Positions 1 to 10,808 of a stretch of DNA of 26,646 nucleotides are shown piece by piece; within the stretch, counting starts at the first letter, position 1, and every line of letters begins with the position of its first letter. Made by a program: the position numbers and the translations under genes. The stretch is from Rhizophagus sp. LPA8_4_AMF. Its lineage: Eukaryota; Glomeromycota; Glomeromycetes; Glomerales; Glomeraceae. Location: the NCBI GenBank assembly GCA_021464525.1, contig JADRCO010000775.1:1-26646 (forward strand). The letters are read 5' to 3'. Below the pieces are notes generated by a model. It was not told the DNA's origin and did no database searches. It worked only from the letters and a program-made list of their open reading frames with translations.

Positions 1-2
1 AA

Positions 3-156
3 ATACATAATAATCCAAACCTTCATTCAGAAGATCAAGATGAATTTGAGATTCCTGATGGTTAGTTTCTTAATTTTTTTCTTAATATTGTTTAAATAAT
101 ATCTTAATTACTAATTTATATTATTTATACGTATTTTTCCTTTAGATGGATTTTAA
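3..156 (+). CDS. Possible 3' end of a truncated multi-exon gene (window edge)
   Basis: Reading from base 3, the first 58 bases are open (ending ...DEFEIPD) and rich in acidic and asparagine residues. They stop at a GTTAGT donor at base 61 in phase 1. A TTTAG acceptor at 141-145 starts a last exon (146-156) that in the matching phase encodes D-G-F followed by a TAA at 154-156. The 85-base intron is normal in size for this window. No family can be named from about 23 residues, and in such AT-rich DNA the match could be chance. Confidence 0.35.
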
Positions 157-1440
157 AATAACAAACGATATTGAAAACTTTATTTTGAATTATTTAAACA
201 CTAAGGCTAGAGTAGTAAAAATATTTTACGCGTTTCTTAGTTTGTAATTTAAATAATTTTTTTACATATTATATCTTATCAATAAATTTAAACCCAAATA
301 TTTATTAAATCCAAAACATACAAAAAAAAAAAAAAATGTAATATTGTGAAAAAATAGAAATGCATGTGAAGTACTAATTTTAATTTTTTAAACTTTTTTT
401 AAAAACATAGATACATGATAATTTTATGAAAGATGTTAACATTGTGACTGACTTTCCTGTCCCATCACTGATGCTTTTATATTGTTTTTGACAGTAATTT
501 TTCCGACATTGTGATAAGCTGAATAACTTATAAATCTAACTAGTTGAAAATCGCAGTTTTAAGACTGAAAATGAACCGAACCGATCGTTGGCATACCTAA
601 TCTGAACATCCTTGTACACATCTAGTTTGATCTTCTGTAATAAAAATTTTTCATGGAAAGTACGAATCTTCACAATAAAATTGTTAATTTAATTGTGATT
701 ATATAAAGTTGAATGTAAATAAATAACCGATAATTTATATTACTTCATTGCTAGACTGTAATTAGTCTTTTAATCATTGAAGTATAGTACATATAACAAA
801 GCACAAACAATACATAAACTAAATTTTTGAAAGTCAAGAACTCAGAATTTTTAACTTTTGGAATTATTTGCTTTCAAGATTTTACCTTTAAAATTACGAA
901 TCATCCAGACATTGTGATTAAACGAGAAGAGAAAAAGAGTAAAAACTTGGATATTTTTAAAATATTTTAATATTTACCATGGCTAGCTAAGCTGGTAATA
1001 AACTTTTCTATGCTCTGGAAACATTGGTATAGTTTTTCTGGGCCCGTCATTAACTCACTTTTTTTTGAAATCTGACAAAATCTCAATGATCCATAACACT
1101 GATAAACTGCTAAAGGTAGATAGACAATCTATCTATAAATGAAAATTTTAATTATTCGTGATAATGTATATTTAATATTGTCGTATCATAAAGCCATATG
1201 ATGCTGATAAACCAAATAGTTAGAAATATCATAATTACTGTAATCGAATTTGTTTTTAGCTCAAAAAAAATAAAATATTTTTTTCCAACATTTTCTTTTC
1301 ATTCATTTTCATTCAAACAAAAAAAAAAATTATAAATTAATTAATTATTTTAATAATGAAAATATTTATGAAGAAATAATTAAACTTAATTTTAGTAAAC
1401 ATGACATAAAGAAAATTATATATTCATTTCACTAAAAACT
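157..1440. other. AT-rich spacer, no gene seen
   Basis: The stretch is AT-rich with many short A and T runs and stops in all frames. I see no coding segment, tRNA box pair or strong repeat. The phrase GACATTGTGAT occurs twice, near 505 and 908, which may be chance. Confidence 0.6.
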
Positions 1441-3080
1441 ATAATCAAAGATCTGAAGCGCAAATTAATTCTTAACAAGTATTGCAAAACAGATGATGAT
1501 AAATATGAATATTTAAAACCTTTCTTGTTACCTGATGGACCTGTTGGTATGTTATAATATTAATAAACTTATTATTGAGTTATTTTTTTATTCACATTTT
1601 TTTTTAACATATAATAATTAATACTTGTATTGATATCGATCCTTTTCTTTTAGTAAACTAGTAAATTAAGAATAAGAGATGATTTTTCTGAAAGTTTAAA
1701 TTAGATAATTCTGAAATTATATATTTTTTTCATATTATAATTAAAAAAAAAAAACTATTTCCTTTCCTTATTAGGTTTAAAATATCAAAAACCAAACCTT
1801 TACTTTCTACTATTGGTATTAATTAGGGAATATCAACCAGATCCATCTTTACATCATATATTGAGAAAAGAATTTAAGGATAATTATAGATATTTTACTC
1901 AAGGAAAATTTGATAAGGCATATATGCCTATTTATTTCTTTTTATCTGGTGCTGGTACAGGAGAATCATGAAATGCTACTGTATTTTATAATACAGTACT
2001 TAAATGTTTAAATAATATAGAAGATAATTCAGAATTAAAAGATATGATCAAAATGTTTTAGTGTTTAATGTTAGATTTGAAAATGGTACTAGCTTAAAAC
2101 AAAGTGAAATCTGATACTTATAGTACTATTAGTACTCGAATGTTATTACAACTCTTTCTTAATATGAATTTGGATGAAATTATTTTAACTTATGAGGCAC
2201 CTTATCCATGGGAAATTACAATTGGTTGCTAAAAAGGAGAAAAAATTTTTGAAAAAAAATTACAGTTTTCTTAATTATTGATGCGTTACAACATATTATA
2301 TATGGTTCAAGAAAGGATCATTTAGATCCTGAATACAAATTTTATCGGACTATATCAAATATTGCAGATCTTACATGACAGGGTACTTTTTTGATTCCAT
2401 GTTACACTACGAAAATTAGTATAGGCGTACTGGTACTGCTACAACTAGTCCAATTCATAGTGTTATGAAAAGTCTATCTAATAGATGTGTATACCTACCA
2501 GTTCTTAATTATTTTACATTCTCCAACAATTTGTAAAGAAAATTCTCAGGAATCAACAGAAGTCTTTCCAAAAATCTTATCCCAAAAATTCTTGTAGAGG
2601 ATTGTGGAGGACATGGGAGAGCTCTTGAAACTTACAAGAAACCTAGTAAATTATCATGATGTTAATGACATTAACTTATTAATGAATGATTTGTGGAATG
2701 CATTTAGTATTAATAGATATATTAATGCTTTTAGTCTTTCTAATGCTGAAATTCAAGCTATTGTAAAAGCAATATTAATTCACCAACCTTTAGATTTTGA
2801 TAAGAATATTCCTGGAATAAAAAAACTCCAGAACAAATTGTTCAGCATGGACTTGTTCAATTTGAACAAGAAGGTACTGATAGTAATACCAAACAGGATA
2901 TCTCCCTACACCATTTATCATGTATTTGGATATTAGCACAACAAATTTGTATTGATGAATTACTTCAAAAATGGCAATTTGATGATTATAATTTATAAAG
3001 AACGAAAATCATTATTATCATTAGAGTCTCAAAGTTCACGAAATTTTGAACAATTTATTACTTTTATGATTAATTTGTAA
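1441..3080 (+). pseudogene. Fossil of a Crinkler-type (CRN-like) P-loop gene
   Basis: Translated pieces in several plus-strand frames resemble, in the right order, the C-terminal P-loop NTPase region of Crinkler-type proteins, a family abundant in Rhizophagus. Recognisable are a PIYFFLSGAGTG-like loop near 1930-1970, a VFLIIDALQ-like strand near 2265-2295, a GTFLIPC-like strand near 2380-2405, a VEDCGGHGRALE-like segment near 2590-2630 and an IHQPLDFDK-like helix near 2775-2805. A possible earlier exon lies near 1444-1545. The copy is clearly broken, with roughly eight to twelve interruptions, so it is old. The upstream targeting region was not found. The family call comes from remembered consensus and was not searched. 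Confidence 0.6.
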
Positions 3081-3593
3081 CTTATTTATATAGGTTAGAG
3101 ATAATTGCAATGTAATAAACCTTAAAGAGGATATGATACTTTAATGTGCATATGAAATCTATTGGATCAAAGATTTTATAAGGTATTATAATGTATTATA
3201 ATCCATTTATTATTTATTTTTAAATTATTTGTCGTCATTGTAAAAATAAATTTTTTTTATTATATCCTATAATGCAAATTAAAAGGTGAAATCCCTTTTC
3301 TCTAAAATAGCTACTATAATTATTTACGTAAATTTGGGAAAGATAATTTTCAAATTTAAAAATACAAAAAGTGCTGAATAATTTTTTGGATAAAAAAAGC
3401 TAAAAAATAAAATAAAATAAAAAAGTTGGAATTTTTTTTATCTAAAAAGCATTTTTTTTTTTGATGCAAAATAAAGAAAAAACCAAAACCAGAAATTTTT
3501 TTTTATCTAAAAAAACAAGAAGTTTGATTGATTAATAATAATCAATAATAATAATAAAAAATAAAAAAATGAAAAGCACTGAAAAATACCACC

Positions 3594-3666
3594 TATTCGT
3601 TTGAACCTAAGGTAAGAAATTAGAAAAATATTTCTTTCCTTATTCGTCGAACCTAAAGTAAAAAAA
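3594..3666 (+). repeat. Direct repeat pair, about 26 bp
   Basis: A 26-base unit at 3594-3619 starting TATTCGTTTGAACCTAAGGT recurs with a few changes at 3641-3666. Between the copies is a small palindrome, AAGAAAT...ATTTCTT. No gene is associated and the function is unknown. Confidence 0.55.
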
Positions 3667-5062
3667 GATTTGACGGAATTTTCAATAAGTCATATATTAC
3701 GATTGCTTATTTTTTGGATAAATTGGGCAATATTTTTTAAAAATTATGAATCATAACATTTGATCAAAAGAATGACTTTTAAAACATTTCTATTGGTGAC
3801 ATCTTGTACCATCTAACATAGTTTATTATATTTCATAAACATAAGTTTTAATTAATGGTAATATACTAAAGCTAATAGGGAATGAAAAGAAATATAATGA
3901 ATATTTTGGTTGAGATGACTTTGTTGAAAAAATGTTGTAATGTTAAATTGTATCGCGAAGTAATTGATTAATGAAAAATAAAATGTCAATAATTGAAAAT
4001 TATCAACATATTTTATTCTTGTGATTTTCGTACTAAAAAATTTTTAAGGTCATATGATTTGATTGGGCAATTCGTGAAGTCACATGTTGAATTTGCTTAG
4101 CGTAGAGCTATTATAAAATTTTTGATCTTTCTTGTTACCTATATATATTGCTCGGGGTTCTGTTTATACAAAACTTAAACGCATTATTCTGTTAGGAAAG
4201 AAAATAATAATAGAATCAACTTAGAGATTGTTCATTAATAGTAAAAGTAAATATTGGTTTAAAATGATTTAAAAAAAAATTTTACCATTATTGAATATAC
4301 GATATCGTACTTCGTTGCTAGTATTTTTAATATTAAAAAGAGAAAAGAATTAAATAAATCGGAATCGATTAATAAAATACGAAAATTATAAAAAAAATAT
4401 TATACTACCAAACTTAAATTAGTATAAAAAGTGTTTCGACGTTCATTTTTATAACTATTATTTAAAATTAAAATGATCACGTTTAACTTTAATTATTAAA
4501 TATAAGATCACGTTTATTTTGATTGATTAAAAAATACATATCTTACAAGTATTCTTTTTTTGAAAATATACATATATGTACAGCATTTCGATAAAAGTAT
4601 TCAAACAATCAAAACTCATAAAAACCCAGGTATAGATGGTATTAACAGAAAATATTCGCGATAATTTGGCTCATTATTATTAAAATTTACTATATGAAAT
4701 AATAGGTTTTCGAAGTTCTGTAAAGTTTTTTAAAACTGAATTTAATAAAATGTGATTGTTTGAAACAATTGTAACATGTGGCCCCCGGCGATCACGTGTT
4801 CCTTTGCCAAAGAATTTTTAAATGATAATATGTATAAGATACTGTAGCTTACGTGTAACCAGAAAATATTTGAACTCGATAATTTATTCTTCATTATTGA
4901 CTTCTAGCGAACATAATAATACAAACGTAGTGAAAAGGCTAGGTTTTATAGAATAGAAAAGAAACAACCAGTATATCTCTGAATTTGGAATGTAAGTGGA
5001 GTGTATATTATTTGTCGGATAAACGGATATTGGATTTATTCAAGTATCTGCATTATCAAACT

Positions 5063-5189
5063 AAATTTAAATCATCATATTAACTTGCAGTATGATCTAT
5101 TAAACCATAATTGACCAAGTCAATGAAAAATCAGGGCATAATTATCCAATTTTCCGATTAACTTGATGATTTACAAATGATTTAAATTT
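5063..5189. repeat. Spaced inverted repeat with 13-bp perfect arms
   Basis: AAATTTAAATCAT at 5063-5075 is matched by its exact reverse complement at 5177-5189. A small palindrome, TTGAC-caa-GTCAA, lies near the centre at about 5112-5124. The arms are AT-only except one base, so chance is possible. A decayed small foldback element is the alternative. Confidence 0.35.
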
Positions 5190-6772
5190 GATATTTACTA
5201 CTGTGCATCAAAAAAAGTGAATAATTATAATTATATTTTCCCGTACAAACGTCTCCTTAACATAATACATCGCAACTTCTTTTTTTTAAAAAAAAATACA
5301 AAAATTAAAAAATATATAGAAAATTAGCTTAACGCAATTTTATTAGATAGTTAGGCAGCGATTTTTTATGTAATATCATTCATGTATTTTGGTGGACATA
5401 GTCACATAGACAGTGTCACAACGCTATAGTGTATATTAGTGGATAAAGAGGATATATGATTTATCACGTAATCAATCTATGTATTCTTTGTTTTTCGATT
5501 TTGCAATATGTTTTTACAACGCTTAATAAAGAAATGCGTGTTACCAATAAAAAAAAAATACAACACGATATAGAATTTACTACTGTAACTTAATAATATA
5601 TGACGATATTGTAAGGCCTTAGGCCTGGAAGTAAATATTCTAAAAAAAAAAACTACAAATTATTACGTTATTTTGATGTTATAAAATTTTGTACAGTAAA
5701 TGTCTTATTAATCTCGTTTCTTTAAAAAAATATGAGTAATAGAAGGAATATTATATTCAGGATAGCACTAAATAATACTTACTGTAGCTTAGCGTAAATT
5801 ATAAAATTTATTATGTATTCATCAATAAAGTGCTTGTTTAACTTTTTATAATGAAGTAGTTTTTATATAATATATTAATGACTTAAGAACTTAATATTAA
5901 AATAATATCTTAAAGTGCCGTTTTATTTTAACGGAATGTGTCCGAAATTTAAAATCTCTGGGTCTGGTTAACAATTGGAACGTTTGTAGTATGAATATAG
6001 ATTAAAATATATGAAAAAATGGACATATTGACGTATTGTATAAAAATGGTTGAGCAATATTATTAGAAGTATATTTATTTGTTGTTAGATGTGAATATTT
6101 ATTAAGTCTAACTATATTAATAATACCACTTTCAACGTCATCTCCCTCTGGAATTTAATGAGCCTAATTATTATTATTAGCTTGTTTATATAAGTAATTA
6201 AGTATGTATACACAATATACAAATTCACAAAACATTAATTCATAATATAATAACTCCCCGCAAATAAATAATTTTCGTATGTTATAACTAGTAGTACATT
6301 TGTATGCATTGAAGGCGCGTCAGGTATATGTAACATTAAAACTCTTAGTTGTGTTTATTTACTTATTACATAGGACACTATTCCTGGGATTTATAACATC
6401 AAATCATAAAAATTATTGGTCTGCTTACATTTTGATAAAAGTTATTATTTTTTTTTTTTTTTCAGGAATACTATTTAATATTTGTTATTTACTTATAGAA
6501 AAAAAATAATTAAAATAAGCAAGTGTAGATGTAGATGATAAAATGTTCAAGTAAATAAATCGTACAAGGAGTGTCATGCATTGATATAATAGAAGTTAAT
6601 ATTAAACAAAACAAGATGTTATATAAAAAGGAAATATTAATTTGTTAATCATGTGATTGCAATTTATTTTTTATTTGAAATTAAGTTCAAAAATTACTTA
6701 TATAATTTTATGAAATTATCTATCCTACAAGTAAATAGACTATTAAATTTTGTTTAATCTTGTTTGAATTTG

Positions 6773-9700
6773 TTATTGATTTTTTCGTACAAATACTTTT
6801 GCAGGAATATAAACTTCATGATTAGTTGACGTTAAATCTTTTCCAATTAATGGAAAATAACATAAATCTACATATAAATTTTCATTATCACCATCATCAA
6901 AATTTTCTCCTTCCATAAATATATCATCTACTTTGGCATTAAATGGGATCCAAACATATTGTGCAACAGATTCATGAACTTTTAGTCTGAACCAAAATAT
7001 CTTAATAACCTCACGAATTATAGTTGCTGCCAAGTGATCAACTGTAACTTTCTCTTGATCTTTAATGGTACGTAATTCATTTATAGTTTTGTTTAATTTT
7101 TCCTTATAAAAAGCAATGAAAGGATGTTCATATTTAGTATTACTTTTTCCATATATATCAGAAAATCCACAATTATTAAGAATCAAATAAATTTGTTTAC
7201 GCAATTTTGTCGATGCTATACGCATTATTTCATTATTTCCAGTACGATATTTAGAGGCATCAGTTAATAATGTGGATAACGAAGATGCTTGATTAATAAT
7301 GTCTGATTCAAGATGATAATGTTGTCCTGTACTTTGAAAATACTTTGTTGCATAAGAAAATATTGTTTCTATAATGTGACGTTGCAAAACTGCTTGAATA
7401 AGTAACAGATCATCCTTTTGATTTGTAATTTTAACTGGGCATTTGTAAAGCAATAAAAGTTTTTTGATCTCTTCTATATTAACAATAACTTCTTGATCTA
7501 AATCCGTTATGTATTTCTTTAAATTGTTATTTAATTTTGAAATATCATTTTTTAGATTTATAATATAATTTTGACCAACATCATCTAATTGATAGTTTAA
7601 TAATTCATCTTTAAATATGTTTTTTTGATATAAACTATCATTAATAGCACCTAAGTCTCTTTCTAGACTTTGTAATTGAATTTCTTTTAATTCCAAAGAT
7701 TGCTGTAATTGATCAATTTGTTGTTCTTGCAAATTTATTTTGCTTTGATGTTGCTGATTTATATCACTTATTTTATTTTCTAATTGTTTAATATTTACTA
7801 AATATTTATCCTCAATATTTTTGATATCACTTTGAAAATTTTCAACAAAAATTTGATGCTGGATTGTCTCTTCATTGTATTTGTTTGTTAGATCATCATA
7901 TTTTTCTTGTAAGTTATCATGCAATAATTTGTATTTATTAAAATTATTATTTAATGTTTGAATTTCGTCTTGAAGTTTATTTTGCATTTGGCTTTCTCTT
8001 TGTTCTTGCAACTCAATTTTGTTTTGATATTGTTGATTAATATCATCAATCTGATTTTCCAATCTTTTGATATCATTTTTTAAGTTATCAACAAATATTT
8101 GATGTTGATTTGCCTCTTCATTGTATTTGTTTGTTAAATTATCATGTTTTTCTTGCAAATTATTATATAATAATTTATGATCATTAAAATTATTATTTAA
8201 TATTTGAATTTCTTCTTGAAGTTTACTTTGCATTTGGCTTTCTCTTTGTTCTTGCGACTTAATTTTGTTTTGATATTGTTGATTAATATCATTAATCTGA
8301 TTTTCTAATTCTTGAATATTCTTTAAATATTTTTCTTCAGTATCTTTGATATCACTTTTTAGATTTCCAACAATTATTTGATGTTGGTTTGCCTCCTCAT
8401 TGTATTTATTTGTTAAATCACCATAATTTTCTTGCAAGTTATCATGTAATAATTTGAGATTATTAAGATTATTATTTAATATTTGAATTTCATCTTGAAG
8501 TTTATTTTGCATTTGACTTTCCCTTTGTTCTTGCAATTTAATTTTGTTTTGATATTGTTGATTAATATCATCAATCTGATTTTCTAACCTTTTAATATCA
8601 CTTTTTAGATTTTTAACAATTATTTGATGCTGATTTGTCTCTTCATTGTATTTGTTTGTTAAATCATCATATTTTTCTTGTAAGTTTTTATATAACGATT
8701 TATATTTATTAAGATTAATATTTAATGTTTGGATTTCATCTTGAAGTTTATTTTGCATTTGACTTTCTCTTTGTTCTTGTAACTTAATTTTGTTTTGATA
8801 TTGTTGATTAATATCTTCAATCTGGGTTTCCAATCCTTTGATATCATTTTTTAAATTTTCAACAGTTATTTGATGTTGATTTGACTCTTCATTATATTTG
8901 TTCGTTAAATCATTATAATTTTCTTGAAGTTTTTTCTTTTCTTCATCAAGCTTTTTAATAGTTTTTGATAAATGAAGCTGTATATTCTCAATAATATTAT
9001 TATTGTCACTCATATTAACTTAATTAACGTTATTTAAAAGGATTAATAAAAAAAAAAAATACTCTTAGAATTTCTTTTTCAAAAATGAAAAAATAAAAAA
9101 AATAAAATTCTCACCATAATTCTGACCATATAGAACAGCTAAATAAAAAAGTAAAATTTCAACATCATATACAATTTATGATAAAAAAAAATGGAAAGAA
9201 AAAAAGTTTCTTACCCCCTCTCATTATAGCACTTTCAGGATGAAATGGTATAGAAATAAATTGGATTCTTTTATAAAATGTTTCTTCAATTCTTAATTGC
9301 AAATAAATTGATTTTGCAAATTTACCAACCAATGATAAAGCAGAACAATCATTATTACGTAAATGTAATTGAGAATCAATTAGTTGTATAGTCCTTTCTA
9401 TAACAGGATCAATCATTGCTTTAGCATCTTCATATTCTAATTTGATACGCCAATCATCTCTAACCATATTATCATGATATTCTCCTTCACAATATTCTGT
9501 TATAGAAGGACAATGTTCTATAAAAAAAAAAAAAAAATTAAATATATCATAAATTTAATATTTTTCTTTCAAGAAAATAACTCTTCAATATACTACCTTT
9601 CAAATCAAATTCAGTAAGACTAGATTCTTCTGATTGAGTTCCGGTATATTCCGTCAAGAAAGATTTAATAGCACTTTGTAAATGTTGAAGTTGTTGTGGC

Positions 9701-10808
9701 TGATGCTTGCTAAGAAGACTAATCGCAGATGATCCAACTTTTTGTTCTAAAAATTTGAGTAATTCTTGATCTACGCCACAATTATCTTCAATTTTTTCTA
9801 ATACTACACTTAGTCTTTCATCTATCAAAAGCATCCTTGTTGTTAAATTTATAGTATCATCACCACATTCTACTACCATAAATTTTTCTAATAAAATAAA
9901 ATATTATTAGAATAAATTTTTGAATTATTTTAAATTATCTGGATTCTTTACTACTTACCCCCAACTGATAAATTACACCTCTTCAAATATTTAATACAAA
10001 AAAGTGCAGTAGCTTCAGCTTTTAAAAAATGAAATATTTCGTTAATATTTATAATATAATAAATAGACTTTATAATACATACATTCTGTTATAAGTTTCA
10101 AGTTCTGACTATAACAATCATTTAATAATCCTGCTTTAAAAGCGTATTCTCTCATAGTCCAAATTGAAATTTTATAATTATCAGGAATCTATGTTATTTT
10201 TTTAAAAAAATTATTTTATGATCAAATCTCAAAGCAAAATCCATCAAAATATTAAAAATTATTTACCGTTAAGATAATAAGAACTTGATTATAAAAATCT
10301 ATTGATTCCCAACGCCTACTTATCTCTTCTTTCACAATTTTGCTCAATTCATGGAGATAATCAGAAATAGCTTTTTCGCGGGGTAAAGGAGGTTTATTTT
10401 CCATTTTTCCTAAAAGTAACTTAAATAATTCAACATGATTTCCTTCTAACGCTGGATATCCCCATGATTGCACATTCTCATATTCATCATCGTACGATAA
10501 TACTGTTGGGACTCTAATTGTTCTCAAACGCTCGCTCCACTGATTATAAAAAGAAATGTCTTCCGTTGAAGATATACTTGCATATCCAAACCCCTTAAAA
10601 TAAGAAAAAAAAAACTTAAAGACTTGAGAGAGTAGATTTGAAAGAGTAAAATTATAACAATAAAATAAAATATACAGAATGTGTGACTCCGAATTCTAAA
10701 GTTCATGATGAAAAATTTTATGTCAAATAATAAATACCATGATAAATAAATAGACACAAAAAAATGTATTAACTTACCGATACCAACTATAACACGACAA
10801 TCATACAT
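6773..10808 (-). CDS. Hsp70-like (HSPA12-type) pseudo-ATPase domain fused to a repeat coiled coil, gene A
   Basis: Nine minus-strand exons join in phase into 1135 codons: 10778-10808, 10676-10695, 10267-10593, 10083-10188, 9959-10018, 9597-9887, 9215-9517, 9115-9138 and 6773-9018. Every intron is GT-AG and 64-96 bases long. Residues 1-387 read as an actin/Hsp70 nucleotide-binding domain of the HSPA12 type: VGIEFGVTHSGFGYA, PTVLSYDD, NVQSWGYPAL, ITESEATALF, VVECGDDTINLTTR, LVGKFAKS and RGAVLYG. The Hsp70 consensus would have DFGTT, DCGGGT.D and LVGG, so ATP binding or hydrolysis is doubtful. The usual Hsp70 substrate-binding part is absent. In its place come a glutamine- and asparagine-rich coiled coil with 82- and 93-residue repeats (from residue 418) and a 230-residue C-terminal domain (906-1135) that I do not recognise. 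An ATG at 9011-9013 could alternatively start a separate coiled-coil protein. The exon joins were inferred by eye. Confidence 0.85.
7244..7463 (-). repeat. 220-bp block identical to 12974-13193 (gene conversion tract, copy A)
   Basis: This 220-base block of the C-terminal-domain exon matches gene B at 12974-13193 without any difference, including third codon positions. The bases beyond it on both sides differ by roughly one in ten. It encodes the segment from about LLLYKCPVK to DASKYR. Confidence 0.85.
7913..8929 (-). repeat. Coiled-coil coding repeats in gene A (four full units)
   Basis: Four full tandem units in the last exon encode 82, 82, 93 and 82 residues, starting at 8929, 8683, 8437 and 8158. 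A fifth, divergent partial unit starts at 7912. Each unit opens with LQE.Y.DLTNKYNEE and contains DINQQYQNK and EQRESQMQ.KLQ. The 93-residue form carries an 11-residue insert (EEKYLKNIQEL type), equal to one hendecad, so coiled-coil register could be kept. Such repeats are prone to unequal crossing-over. Confidence 0.85.
9115..9138 (-). other. 24-base exon joining the Hsp70-like domain to the coiled coil, gene A
   Basis: The exon encodes A-V-L-Y-G-Q-N-Y between an AG acceptor at 9139-9140 and a GTGAGA donor at 9109-9114. Upstream exon 7 ends in phase 1 with ...ESAIMRG, and the AVxYG motif that follows is typical of the end of the Hsp70-like nucleotide-binding domain. The next acceptor (AG at 9019-9020) leads in phase into the coiled-coil exon. 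Confidence 0.8.
10676..10695 (-). other. 20-base micro-exon supplying the phosphate-1 loop, gene A
   Basis: Exon 1 ends in phase 1 after VGI. A TTTAG acceptor at 10696-10700 and a GTATAT donor just below 10676 bound a 20-base exon. Joined to the G of exon 1 it reads E-F-G-V-T-H-S, the position of DFGTTYS in Hsp70-like proteins. Exon 3 then begins G-F-G-Y-A in phase 0. Skipping it would join exon 1 to exon 3 out of frame. Confidence 0.8.

Larger units (their letters stand above)
3081..5640. other. AT-rich spacer with short repeats, no gene seen
   Basis: No open frame of gene quality is visible on either strand. The region contains A/T homopolymers, the direct repeat at 3594-3666, the inverted repeat around 5063-5189, and a TATATATA stretch near 4140. 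An ATCACGTG motif lies at 4791-4798 next to an unusually GC-rich patch (about 4779-4798). Confidence 0.55.

Noticed and set aside
6300-6509. Plus-strand 69-codon open frame with hydrophobic stretches
   Set aside because: It lies in AT-rich flank shared loosely between the duplicated units but is not kept as an open frame in unit 2, and T runs explain the Phe-rich part.
10524-10808. A 94-codon minus-strand open frame from the gene A start codon
   Set aside because: After VGIG it reads through introns 1 and 2 and gives a hydrophobic sequence unlike the family. Splicing with the micro-exon gives the expected motif.
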